Shown here in pieces: positions 8,287 through 14,033 of a stretch of DNA of 14,038 nucleotides. The stretch is from Bifidobacteriaceae bacterium (GTDB lineage Bacteria; Actinomycetota; Actinomycetes; Actinomycetales; WQXJ01): the NCBI GenBank assembly GCA_031266115.1, contig JAISBQ010000108.1, forward strand, positions 1 through 14,038. The letters are read 5' to 3'. The translations under genes and the position numbers were made by a program. The notes below the pieces were generated by a model. That model worked only from the letters and a program-made list of their open reading frames with translations, ran no database searches and was not told the origin of the DNA. The number at the start of each line of letters is the position of its first letter. Positions within the stretch are counted from its first letter, which is position 1.

Positions 8287-8315
8287 ACGGTAGTCGCTGG
8301 GCGCGGGGGTGACAG
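8287..8315 (-). promoter_or_regulatory. candidate promoter of the metalloprotease-tilS-hpt-ftsH-folate run
   Basis: On the minus strand CTGTCA (8315-8310) is followed after 17 nt by TACCGT (8292-8287), a good actinobacterial -10 of the TAnnnT type. The predicted transcript start falls at about 8280, next to GTG 8279, so the mRNA may have no leader. No Shine-Dalgarno precedes that start, which agrees with this. Inferred from motif match and spacing only. Confidence 0.5.
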
Positions 8316-8344
8316 CCACCCGAGGGCGGACGGCCATAGCCGGG

Positions 8345-8350
8345 TAGGCT
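8345..8350 (+). promoter_or_regulatory. possible -10 element of ppa
   Basis: TAGGCT lies 34 nt before the ppa ATG, which leaves room for a short leader carrying GAGGAG. No convincing -35 is present at 16-18 nt spacing, so this is tentative. Confidence 0.25.
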
Positions 8351-8384
8351 TCGCGGCACCGGAACCCGCGTGAGGAGCCCTGCC

Positions 8385-9005
8385 ATGTCCGCATCCGCTC
8401 ACCCGTCCAGCCTCTTGCCTACCGAATACGGCGAACCGAACCCCGCCGAGCCGCTGGAATTCGACGTCACCGTCGAGATCCCCAAGGGTTCGCGCAACAA
8501 GTACGAACTCGACCACGCGACCGGGCGGATCAAGCTGGACCGCATGCTGTTCACCTCGACCCGCTATCCCGACGATTACGGGTTCATCGAACGCACCCTT
8601 GGGGAAGACGGCGACCCCCTTGATGTCCTCGTGCTGTTGGAAGAGCCGACGTTCCCCGGGTGCCTCATCCGTTGCCGGGCGCTCGGTATGTTCCACATGC
8701 GCGACGAGGCCGGGGGCGACGACAAGATTCTCGCCGTGCCGGCCGCGGACCAGCGGGCCTCATGGCGCCTGGACATCGACGATGTCTCGGAGTTTCATCG
8801 CCTGGAGATCCAGCACTTTTTCGAGATTTACAAGGACTTGGAGCCAGGAAAGTCCGTCGAGGGGTCGCATTGGACGGACAGGGTCGGGGCGGAGGCGGAG
8901 ATTCGCCGCTCCTTCGCGCGGGCCAAGGGGACCAGCAACGCGCTCCCGTCCCATTTGCTCGCCACCCGGGGCCACACGGGGGACGATGCCGGTCTGCCAG
9001 GCTGA
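8385..9005 (+). CDS. ppa: inorganic pyrophosphatase (family I, soluble)
   Basis: Hydrolyses cytosolic pyrophosphate to phosphate, pulling biosynthetic reactions forward, including PPi release by DHPS and HPRT encoded opposite. In the 206-residue protein: IPKGSRNKYE (32-41), DRMLFTSTRYPDDYGFI (52-68), the metal-binding signature DGDPLD (75-80, with Asp75, Asp77 and Asp80), a second acidic cluster RDEAGGDDK (106-114) and IYK (148-150) near the substrate. All expected catalytic groups are present. The protein is longer than the usual 160-175 residues: after the last helix (EAEIRRSFARA) there is a Gly/Asp-rich tail of about 25 residues of no recognised function. ATG 8385 is chosen because GAGGAG lies 8 nt upstream; a GTG at 8370 is in frame but overlaps that site. 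Divergent from the folate operon. Confidence 0.96.
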   Translation: MSASAHPSSLLPTEYGEPNPAEPLEFDVTVEIPKGSRNKYELDHATGRIKLDRMLFTSTRYPDDYGFIERTLGEDGDPLDVLVLLEEPTFPGCLIRCRALGMFHMRDEAGGDDKILAVPAADQRASWRLDIDDVSEFHRLEIQHFFEIYKDLEPGKSVEGSHWTDRVGAEAEIRRSFARAKGTSNALPSHLLATRGHTGDDAGLPG

Positions 9006-9043
9006 CCGGTGGCACCGGGCTGGTGTTGGCGCGTCGCGGCGCC
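9006..9043. terminator. candidate hairpins between convergent ppa and NlpC/P60 genes
   Basis: Directly after the ppa stop, CCGGT (9006-9010) pairs with ACCGG (9014-9018), and GGCGC (9028-9032) pairs with GCGCC (9039-9043). Both are short G+C stems without a T tract. They sit in the 57-nt space between two convergent genes, so a shared terminator is plausible, but an intrinsic type is not demonstrated. Confidence 0.3.
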
Positions 9044-9062
9044 GTATGGAGCCGTGTGGCGC

Positions 9063-10478
9063 TCAGAACCGGCCGGCGTAGCCGAAGACCCCTGACCAGC
9101 GCACGGCGACCTCGGTGACCGATTCGCCCGCTCGTGGTGCCTCGACCATCATGCCGCCGCCCGAGTAGATCGCTACATGATAGATACCTGCCGCCGAGGA
9201 TCCCCAGAAGATCAGATCGCCCGGACGCATGGCGTCGAAGCCGACCTTTGTGGCGTTGGCGTACTGGCTGGCCGCCGTCCGGGGGATGGACCGACCGCCG
9301 CCTTCTCGCCATGCCGCCGAGGTCAGGCCCGAGCAGTCGAAGGCGTCAGGCCCAGATCCACCCCACTGATAGGGCTTGCCGACCTGCGCCCGTGCCCACG
9401 CCACCGCCGCTTCTCCCGCAGCCGGGTCGGAGGTCCCCGTGTCGGGTGGTGCCGGGGCCGGCGTGGTGGTCTCATCGCCTTGCGGCGCCGAGGCCACGGG
9501 TGTGGCCGTCTCGCTCAGCGCCGGCGCGGAAGACTCCTGGGGGCCGGGTGCGGCGCCAGAGCCGTCGGCGGTGGCACTCGGCGTCGGGATCGAGGAGGGG
9601 GCCGGCGCCGTGGCGTCCGATGACGGCTCGGTGGACGGCTCCGGCGGCGGGGGTTCGCTTGACGCGGCCTGCGTCTGGGCGGCCTGAGCGGCCTCGGCCT
9701 CTCGTCGCGCGCGTTCGTTGGCCTCAGCGATCCGCGCCTGCTCCGCTTGGGCTTCCAGGGCCGCTGTGGTGCCGCGTTTGGCGGCCAGCGCGGCCAGCAA
9801 CGTGGCATGGGTTTCTTCAGCCTGTGCCTGCTGGGTGGCGGCGGCGGTGGCGGCGCGCTCGGCCTCATCGACACGCTCGGCGTGCGCGGCGACGGCTTCG
9901 TCTGCCCGGACTGCGGCGGCCCAAGCTGACTGTTCGGCCACGGCGAAACTGTCGGTGGCGCGGGAGGATGTGGTGCCGGCGAGCTGGATGAGTTCTGCCC
10001 GCGCGAGGGCCTCGTCGATGGCGTCGGCCCGTAGGAAGGGCTCGAAGGCCGCAAACCCGTCGCCCGCATCCTCGGCGCTGATCGCCACACGGGCGAGGAC
10101 ACCGCGCGCGGCCTCAAGCTCCTGGCTCGCGGCATCGGCCTGGCCGACGGCCGTGTCGGCCTCGGCCTCAGCGGCGTCTCGGCCGACGGCGGCCTGGTTG
10201 TAGGCCTCGGCGGCAAGTCCCGCGTTCTCGGCGGCGGCCTGAGAGGCCTCGCGGAGCTGATCGAGCATTGCCTCGACCTCATCCACCGAAGCTTCGGCCA
10301 GGCGCTCGGCTTCGTAAGCGGCCGCGAGTTCCTCATCGGTAGGCGGGGAGGGGTCCGCCCCTGCCGGCGCGACCGCCATCCACATCACCAGGGCGCCGGC
10401 CACCAGAATGCCGGTCCACATGCTGAATCGACCGGACCGGCCCCACCGACCCGACCGGCCTTCGTCCGCGCGCCTCAA
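9063..10478 (-). CDS. secreted coiled-coil NlpC/P60 (C40) peptidoglycan hydrolase
   Basis: Probable exported D,L-endopeptidase that cuts stem peptides in the cell wall. In the 471-residue reading: a basic n-region (RR and R-rich, 2-18), hydrophobic core 20-36, and likely signal-peptidase site after APAGA (about 41). Then come Ala/Glu-rich helices, heptad-like, about 48-272, a Pro/Ser/Thr linker about 273-350, and the NlpC/P60 domain about 352-471. Catalytic Cys382 is in FDCSGL and His434 in YHVAIYSG; QWGG (371-374) and RPGDLIFW (418-425) are family signatures. This order resembles actinobacterial RipA and PcsB-type cell-separation hydrolases, where the coiled coil controls activity. Start: the frame opens at a run of four TTG codons (10532-10521). 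TTG 10478 is preferred because GGAG sits 6 nt upstream and the product keeps a positively charged n-region. ATG 10421 would leave no charge before the hydrophobic core. Divergent from metY. Confidence 0.88.
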   Translation of the reverse strand: MRRADEGRSGRWGRSGRFSMWTGILVAGALVMWMAVAPAGADPSPPTDEELAAAYEAERLAEASVDEVEAMLDQLREASQAAAENAGLAAEAYNQAAVGRDAAEAEADTAVGQADAASQELEAARGVLARVAISAEDAGDGFAAFEPFLRADAIDEALARAELIQLAGTTSSRATDSFAVAEQSAWAAAVRADEAVAAHAERVDEAERAATAAATQQAQAEETHATLLAALAAKRGTTAALEAQAEQARIAEANERARREAEAAQAAQTQAASSEPPPPEPSTEPSSDATAPAPSSIPTPSATADGSGAAPGPQESSAPALSETATPVASAPQGDETTTPAPAPPDTGTSDPAAGEAAVAWARAQVGKPYQWGGSGPDAFDCSGLTSAAWREGGGRSIPRTAASQYANATKVGFDAMRPGDLIFWGSSAAGIYHVAIYSGGGMMVEAPRAGESVTEVAVRWSGVFGYAGRF

Positions 10479-10537
10479 TCCGCTCTCCGCTCCCAGCTCA
10501 GGCAGGGCAGCCTGCCTCGTCAACAACAACAATGCTC

Positions 10538-10566
10538 ACATTATTCACTTCCACCACTGGTGTCAC
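10538..10566 (-). promoter_or_regulatory. candidate promoter of the NlpC/P60 gene
   Basis: On the minus strand GTGACA (10566-10561; 5 of 6 to TTGACA) is followed by 17 nt and TAATGT (10543-10538). An overlapping AATAAT (10545-10540) gives 15-nt spacing. The site is a local A+T-rich island in a very G+C-rich region. A start near 10531 would leave about 50 nt before TTG 10478. Confidence 0.45.
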
Positions 10567-10650
10567 ATAGGCCACAGGGCCCGTGTCCTCCTCTCCCACG
10601 CCAATGTCTCACCGATTGGACACACAGCCACCATGAGCGCGCCGACCACG

Positions 10651-10656
10651 TACACT
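10651..10656 (+). promoter_or_regulatory. candidate -10 box of the metY-metX leader
   Basis: TACACT fits the actinobacterial TAnnnT pattern and is followed after 8 nt by ATG 10665, so transcription would begin at or next to that ATG. There is no good -35 at 16-18 nt, a common situation in actinobacteria. The match and the structured RNA that begins 10-12 nt downstream support it. Confidence 0.4.
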
Positions 10657-10664
10657 CGCCCGCC

Positions 10665-10691
10665 ATGTCATCCCGTCGAATGTGCGCCTAG
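10665..10691 (+). CDS. putative leaderless regulatory short ORF (MSSRRMCA)
   Basis: Eight codons, ATG to TAG, lie 8 nt after a TACACT box, with no Shine-Dalgarno and almost no room for a 5' leader. The peptide ends Met-Cys-Ala-stop. Codons 4-8 occupy the 5' arm of the long hairpin at 10675-10742, so a ribosome here would keep that arm single-stranded. The downstream genes make homocysteine from sulfide. Leaderless short ORFs with cysteine codons that act as cysteine-responsive attenuators are known in mycobacterial sulfur operons. A Met codon next to the Cys codon fits a pathway giving both amino acids. It does not carry the HVDL-type core seen in many annotated actinobacterial sulfur leader peptides. 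A frame this short can arise by chance, so confidence rests on its position and on the hairpin. Confidence 0.4.
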   Translation: MSSRRMCA

Positions 10692-10742
10692 CCACCACCA
10701 GCGAGGACCGCGCTCTGAGCGCCGTCCCTGCGCACGTTCGAC
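10675..10742 (+). promoter_or_regulatory. long two-part hairpin in the metY leader (attenuator or riboswitch-like)
   Basis: GTCGAATGTGCGC (10675-10687) pairs with GCGCACGTTCGAC (10730-10742): 13 consecutive pairs with one G-U. Inside, GGAC (10705-10708) pairs with GTCC (10724-10727) and, after a C-C mismatch, GCGCT (10710-10714) pairs with AGCGC (10718-10722) around a CTG loop. The single-stranded 5' side of the internal loop (10688-10704) is asymmetrical. I do not recognise a SAM-I, SAM-II or SAM-IV riboswitch. The outer stem overlaps the 8-codon frame, which suggests translation-dependent folding. Confidence 0.55.
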
Positions 10743-10896
10743 CCGCGCGGACACCCCCGGCGCCGATGCCGACGGCGTAGTTCTCGTGACGTGGTCCGAC
10801 ACCTCGGTCCATCCGCGCCGGTGGCTCGTGCGTCACCAGGGCCCGTCGACACGCGGGTCTCCACGCCACCCACCCCGATATCGCCCGAGGAGAACT
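10740..10896 (+). promoter_or_regulatory. distal metY leader with alternative and RBS-masking pairings
   Basis: Small hairpins are visible at 10760-10765/10773-10778, 10796-10799/10804-10807 and 10840-10845/10854-10859. Two longer-range pairings compete with these. GACCCGCG (10740-10747, touching the 3' arm of the large hairpin) matches CGCGGGTC (10852-10859). AGTTCTC (10779-10785) matches GAGAACT (10890-10896), which covers part of the metY Shine-Dalgarno. Such exclusive pairings are what an attenuation switch needs, but in G+C-rich sequence some complementarity is expected by chance. Confidence 0.3.
10887..10892 (+). promoter_or_regulatory. metY ribosome-binding site
   Basis: GAGGAG lies 5 nt before ATG 10898. 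It fixes the metY start and is the site that the upstream AGTTCTC segment could mask. Confidence 0.75.
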
Positions 10897-10897
10897 C

Positions 10898-12217
10898 ATG
10901 ACCGCACAATGGTCCTTCGAGACCCGTCAAATCCATGCTGGCCAGACCCCCGATCCAGCCACCGCCGCACGCGCCCTACCCATCTACCAGACCACGTCCT
11001 ACGTGTTTCAGTCCGCCGAACAAGCCGCCGACCGCTTCGCTCTCGCCGAACTGGGCCCCATCTATACGCGAATCACCAATCCCACCACCGAGGTGGTCGA
11101 GAACCGCCTCGCCTCGCTCGAAGGAGGTGTCGGTGCCCTGCTCACGGCCTCCGGTCAGGCCGCCGCCACCCTCGCCATCCTCAACATCGCCGGTGCAGGC
11201 GATCACATCGTCGCCTCTCCCTGGCTGTACGGCGGCACCTACAACCTCCTCAACGTCACCCTGCCGAAGATCGGCATCACGGTCACGTTCGTGGACCGGC
11301 CGGACGATCCCGATTCGTGGCGCCAAGCCGTCACGCCAGCCACCAAGGCCTTCTTCGGCGAGACCATCCCGAACCCGCAGGGGTCCGTCCTCGACATCGA
11401 GTCCATCGCTGACGTCGCCCACGGCCTCGGCCTGCCGCTCATCGTCGACAACACCGTTCCCACGCCCTATCTCCTGCGTCCCATCGAATGGGGAGCGGAC
11501 GTGGTGGTTCACTCCGCGACGAAGTATCTGGGAGGCCACGGCACCGCCATCGGCGGCGTGATTGTGGACTCCGGCAGCTTCGACTACACCGCGACACCCG
11601 GCCGCTACCCAGGGTTCACCGAACCCGACCCCTCGTATCACGGCCTGGTCTACGGACGCGACCTCGGTGCCGGTGGTGCCTTCGGCGCCAACCTGTCCTA
11701 CATCCTCAAGGCGCGCGTCCAATTGCTGAGGGATCTCGGTCCCGCCATCGCCCCGTTCAACGCCTTCCTCATCGCCCAGGGGTTGGAAACCCTGTCGCTG
11801 AGGATGGAGCGGCATGTCGCCAATGCCGCACGGGTGGCAGCCTGGTTGCAGGCGCACGATGACGTCAAGGACGTGACGTACGCCGGCCTCGAATCGAGCC
11901 CGTGGTATCAGGCCGCTCGCAAGTACACGGGAGGGCGGCCCGGGGCGGTACTCGCCTTTGAGATCGCTGGAGGTGAGGCGGCGGGGCGAGCGTTCGTCTC
12001 CGCCTTGACGTTGCACTCACACGTGGCGAACATCGGCGATGTCCGCTCCCTGGTGATCCATCCGGCTTCGACCACGCACTCTCAGTTGAGCCCCGCCGAG
12101 CAGGTCGCCTCAGGCGTCACCCCCGGGCTTGTTCGCCTGGCCGTGGGCATTGAGGGGATCGAGGACATCCTGGCCGATCTCGAACTCGGCTTCGCCGCCG
12201 CCCGCGGCGCCGCCTGA
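10898..12217 (+). CDS. metY: O-acetylhomoserine aminocarboxypropyltransferase (sulfhydrylase)
   Basis: PLP enzyme that joins O-acetyl-L-homoserine with sulfide to give homocysteine and acetate, the direct route to methionine. The 439-residue protein begins FETRQIHAGQTPDP, typical of MetY, then SYVF (34-37), YTRITNPT (56-63, with a phosphate-binding Tyr and Arg), TASGQAAA (83-90), VDNTVPTPYL (183-192, with Asp184 toward the PLP ring nitrogen) and SATKYLGGHG (206-215) with Lys209 forming the Schiff base. Length of about 430-440 residues and the inserted segment after the PLP lysine (YTATPGRYPGFTEPDPSYHG, about 230-249) separate MetY from the shorter MetB and MetZ forms. Strong Shine-Dalgarno GAGGAG. 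Followed 25 nt later by metX, whose product makes its substrate. Probably controlled by the structured leader upstream. Confidence 0.95.
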   Translation: MTAQWSFETRQIHAGQTPDPATAARALPIYQTTSYVFQSAEQAADRFALAELGPIYTRITNPTTEVVENRLASLEGGVGALLTASGQAAATLAILNIAGAGDHIVASPWLYGGTYNLLNVTLPKIGITVTFVDRPDDPDSWRQAVTPATKAFFGETIPNPQGSVLDIESIADVAHGLGLPLIVDNTVPTPYLLRPIEWGADVVVHSATKYLGGHGTAIGGVIVDSGSFDYTATPGRYPGFTEPDPSYHGLVYGRDLGAGGAFGANLSYILKARVQLLRDLGPAIAPFNAFLIAQGLETLSLRMERHVANAARVAAWLQAHDDVKDVTYAGLESSPWYQAARKYTGGRPGAVLAFEIAGGEAAGRAFVSALTLHSHVANIGDVRSLVIHPASTTHSQLSPAEQVASGVTPGLVRLAVGIEGIEDILADLELGFAAARGAA

Positions 12218-12242
12218 TTCATCCCGTCCACGAAAGGCTTGA

Positions 12243-13427
12243 ATGCACTCCGATCCAGGATTTGAGGGCCGGGCGCCCGAGCCCGGCGAGTTGCCCCCCG
12301 CGTCCGGCGCCTGGCGCGATGGCGATCCGCCGGGACACCGGCAGTTCGCCGACATCGGGCCCGTGGTGCTGGAGCGAGGCGGGGTACTCGATGGGCGTCT
12401 CGCCTACGAGACGTGGGGGACCCTCAACGGGACCGGCACCAACGCGGTGCTCGTGCTGCACGCCCTGACCGGTGACTCGCACATCCGCGGGCCGGCCGGC
12501 CCCGGTCACCCCACCGCGGGATGGTGGACCGAGCTGATCGGACCGGGCTCGCCCATCGACACCGAGCGATGGTTCGTCGTGGCGCCCAACATCCTCGGAG
12601 GATGCCAAGGCTCCACCGGCCCGGCGTCACTCGGCCCGGACGGCCGGCCCTACGCCTCGCGATTCCCCTACCTGACCATCCGCGACACCGTGGCGGCCGA
12701 ACTCGTGTTGGCGGACCATCTCGGGGTAGACCGCTGGGCGCTGGTGATCGGCGGATCGCTGGGCGGCCACCGCGTGTTGGAATGGGCGGCGATGGCACCG
12801 GACCGGGTGGCCGCCATCGTCCCCATCGCGACCGGCGCCCAGACCACCGCCGATCAGATCGCATGGGCCCATGCGGGGCTCCAGGCGATCCGCGCCGATC
12901 CGGCCTTCCGGGGCGGCGAGTACTATGACGCGCCGCCCGGCGGCGGACCGCACGTGGGCCTGGGGATCGCGCGGCAAATCGCGCACACCACGTACCGATC
13001 GGCCGGAGAACTAGATGCGCGATTCGGTCGCGACGCGCAGGGAACCGAAGAGCCGCTCGGAGGCGGGGGGCGATTCGCCGTCCAGTCTTACCTCGACCAT
13101 CAAGGCGCCAAGCTCCCGCCGCGCTTCGACGCGAACTCCTACGTGGTGCTACCCCAGGCGATGCTGTCCCACGACCTCGGCCGAGGACGCGGCGGGCTCC
13201 AGGCGGCACTTGCCTCCATCCAGGCGGAGGCGCTCGTCGTGGCGGTCGATTCAGACCGTCTCTTCCTGCCCGAATTGTCCGAGGTGATCGCCGCGGGACT
13301 CACCCACGGTGGTCCGGTTCACACGGTCCACAGTGCGTACGGCCACGACGGCTTCCTCATCGAGTTCGCCCAACTCGCCCCGCTGATCGCGCGCTTCGCT
13401 GCCGGCCGTGGAGACATCGCGACCTGA
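12243..13427 (+). CDS. metX: homoserine O-acetyltransferase
   Basis: Alpha/beta-hydrolase-fold enzyme that acetylates homoserine from acetyl-CoA, supplying O-acetylhomoserine to MetY. The 394-residue protein has LHALTGDSH (72-80), NILGGCQGSTGPAS (116-129), the nucleophile elbow GGSLGGHRVLEWA (170-182) with Ser172, Asp338 in VDSDRLF and His368 in YGHDGFLIE, giving the complete Ser-Asp-His triad. The elbow reads GGSLGGHRV where most MetX proteins have GGSMGGMQA. Residues about 231-236 form a glycine-rich insert (PPGGGP). An AAAGG sequence 6 nt before ATG 12243 is a fair Shine-Dalgarno; the N-terminal 30 residues are Pro/Gly-rich and poorly conserved, so a later start is possible. Acetyl rather than succinyl donor is inferred from family and from pairing with metY. 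Confidence 0.95.
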   Translation: MHSDPGFEGRAPEPGELPPASGAWRDGDPPGHRQFADIGPVVLERGGVLDGRLAYETWGTLNGTGTNAVLVLHALTGDSHIRGPAGPGHPTAGWWTELIGPGSPIDTERWFVVAPNILGGCQGSTGPASLGPDGRPYASRFPYLTIRDTVAAELVLADHLGVDRWALVIGGSLGGHRVLEWAAMAPDRVAAIVPIATGAQTTADQIAWAHAGLQAIRADPAFRGGEYYDAPPGGGPHVGLGIARQIAHTTYRSAGELDARFGRDAQGTEEPLGGGGRFAVQSYLDHQGAKLPPRFDANSYVVLPQAMLSHDLGRGRGGLQAALASIQAEALVVAVDSDRLFLPELSEVIAAGLTHGGPVHTVHSAYGHDGFLIEFAQLAPLIARFAAGRGDIAT

Positions 13428-13451
13428 GGGAGGTCGCCACGCCGGCCCGGC

Positions 13452-13823
13452 TCACGCGAACGGCAGGTAGGCCGCTAGCGTGGCGCGGGCGCCGGAGGCC
13501 TCTACCCGGTGGGAGGTAACGGCATCGTCCCAGGTCATCTGCCCCGTGGCGAGCGCAAGCCACGCGTCCGGCGCAGCTTGGACCACATTGGGTGGGGTGC
13601 CCCGCGTGTGCCGGGGGCCCGCCACGGCCTGAACGGCGCCGAACGGTGGCACCCGGATTTCGACGGAATTGCCGGGGACGATGGCGGCGAATTCCTCCAG
13701 CGTGTATCGCACCGCGTCCGCGAGGACACCTCGCGGCACGCTCGCGCCCTCCGCGGCACCGTCGCGCCACGACGCGAGCGCCCCGCGACCCCGTTCCGGG
13801 TCGATCCGCCGCCTGCCAGCCAC
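13452..13823 (-). CDS. sterol carrier-like (SCP_3) family protein
   Basis: A 123-residue protein resembling the actinobacterial 'sterol carrier family' or bacterial SCP orthologue. The core reads GNSVEIRVPPFGAVQ (about 51-65), GPRHTRGTPPNVV (69-81), then WLALATG (88-94), the short W-x-D-A-V segment (97-101) and a C-terminal SGARATLAAYLP stretch, all typical of the family. The N-terminus AGRRRIDPERGR is also family-like and supports GTG 13823. A TAGCGT box lies 8 nt upstream with no Shine-Dalgarno, so a leaderless start is possible. The SCP fold binds hydrophobic ligands; the natural ligand in these bacteria is unknown and no sterol metabolism is implied. In many actinobacteria the gene sits near purine synthesis genes; here it converges on metX with a 24-nt gap. 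Confidence 0.85.
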   Translation of the reverse strand: MAGRRRIDPERGRGALASWRDGAAEGASVPRGVLADAVRYTLEEFAAIVPGNSVEIRVPPFGAVQAVAGPRHTRGTPPNVVQAAPDAWLALATGQMTWDDAVTSHRVEASGARATLAAYLPFA

Positions 13824-13857
13824 AGCGGTCCACGCTACCGCGGTGGGATGGGGTCAG

Positions 13858-14033
13858 GGGCTCGTGCCCAGACCGTGTTGGCGGTGGTTTGGTGTCCGGT
13901 TCGCTCGTCGAATGTCATAGGGCTTATGCAGGATGGGGTGTTCGGCGTGTCGTGCCTGGTGGGATGACCTGTCGCAGAGGACACGATGGACGATCTGGGC
14001 CCCTGCATCCAGCTCACAAGGGGGCACGAGCCC
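13858..14033. repeat. 12-bp perfect inverted repeat pair
   Basis: GGGCTCGTGCCC at 13858-13869 is matched by its exact reverse complement GGGCACGAGCCC at 14022-14033, 152 nt apart. Each copy is itself partly symmetrical (GGGC-n4-GCCC), so each could also form a small hairpin or be an operator half. Terminal repeats of a small mobile element, paired operators, or chance in G+C-rich DNA are all possible; the right-hand context is cut off. Confidence 0.5.

Larger units (their letters stand above)
10479..10897. other. divergent intergenic region NlpC/P60 - metY
   Basis: About 420 nt without a long believable gene. The left third carries the NlpC/P60 5' region (a CAACAACAACAA run at 10521-10532) and its promoter. 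The middle, 10567-10650, shows nothing I can name except TTGGAC at 10616-10621, too far from the next -10 to act as its -35. From 10651 on it is the metY leader, described in separate entries. Confidence 0.6.

Noticed and set aside
8274..8696. An N-terminal extension of the metalloprotease (up to 511 residues)
   Set aside because: It runs antisense through ppa and its promoter region, and the family-like sequence begins only near ATG 8273.
10651..10897. A SAM-IV or SAM-I riboswitch upstream of metY
   Set aside because: I looked for the conserved core (for example GGCAACC-type joining segments) and did not find it; the stems present do not match the known SAM layouts.
10609..10899. A 96-codon minus-strand frame across the metY leader
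   Set aside because: It starts over the metY start codon, has no Shine-Dalgarno or family resemblance, and is better explained by G+C bias.
10408..11412. A 334-codon plus-strand frame crossing the metY leader into metY
   Set aside because: It overlaps metY in a different frame with Arg/Pro/His-rich, non-family sequence; a shadow of metY codon usage.
13509..13967. A 152-codon plus-strand frame over the SCP-like gene
   Set aside because: It is antisense to a recognisable SCP_3 protein and has no domain or ribosome-binding site of its own.
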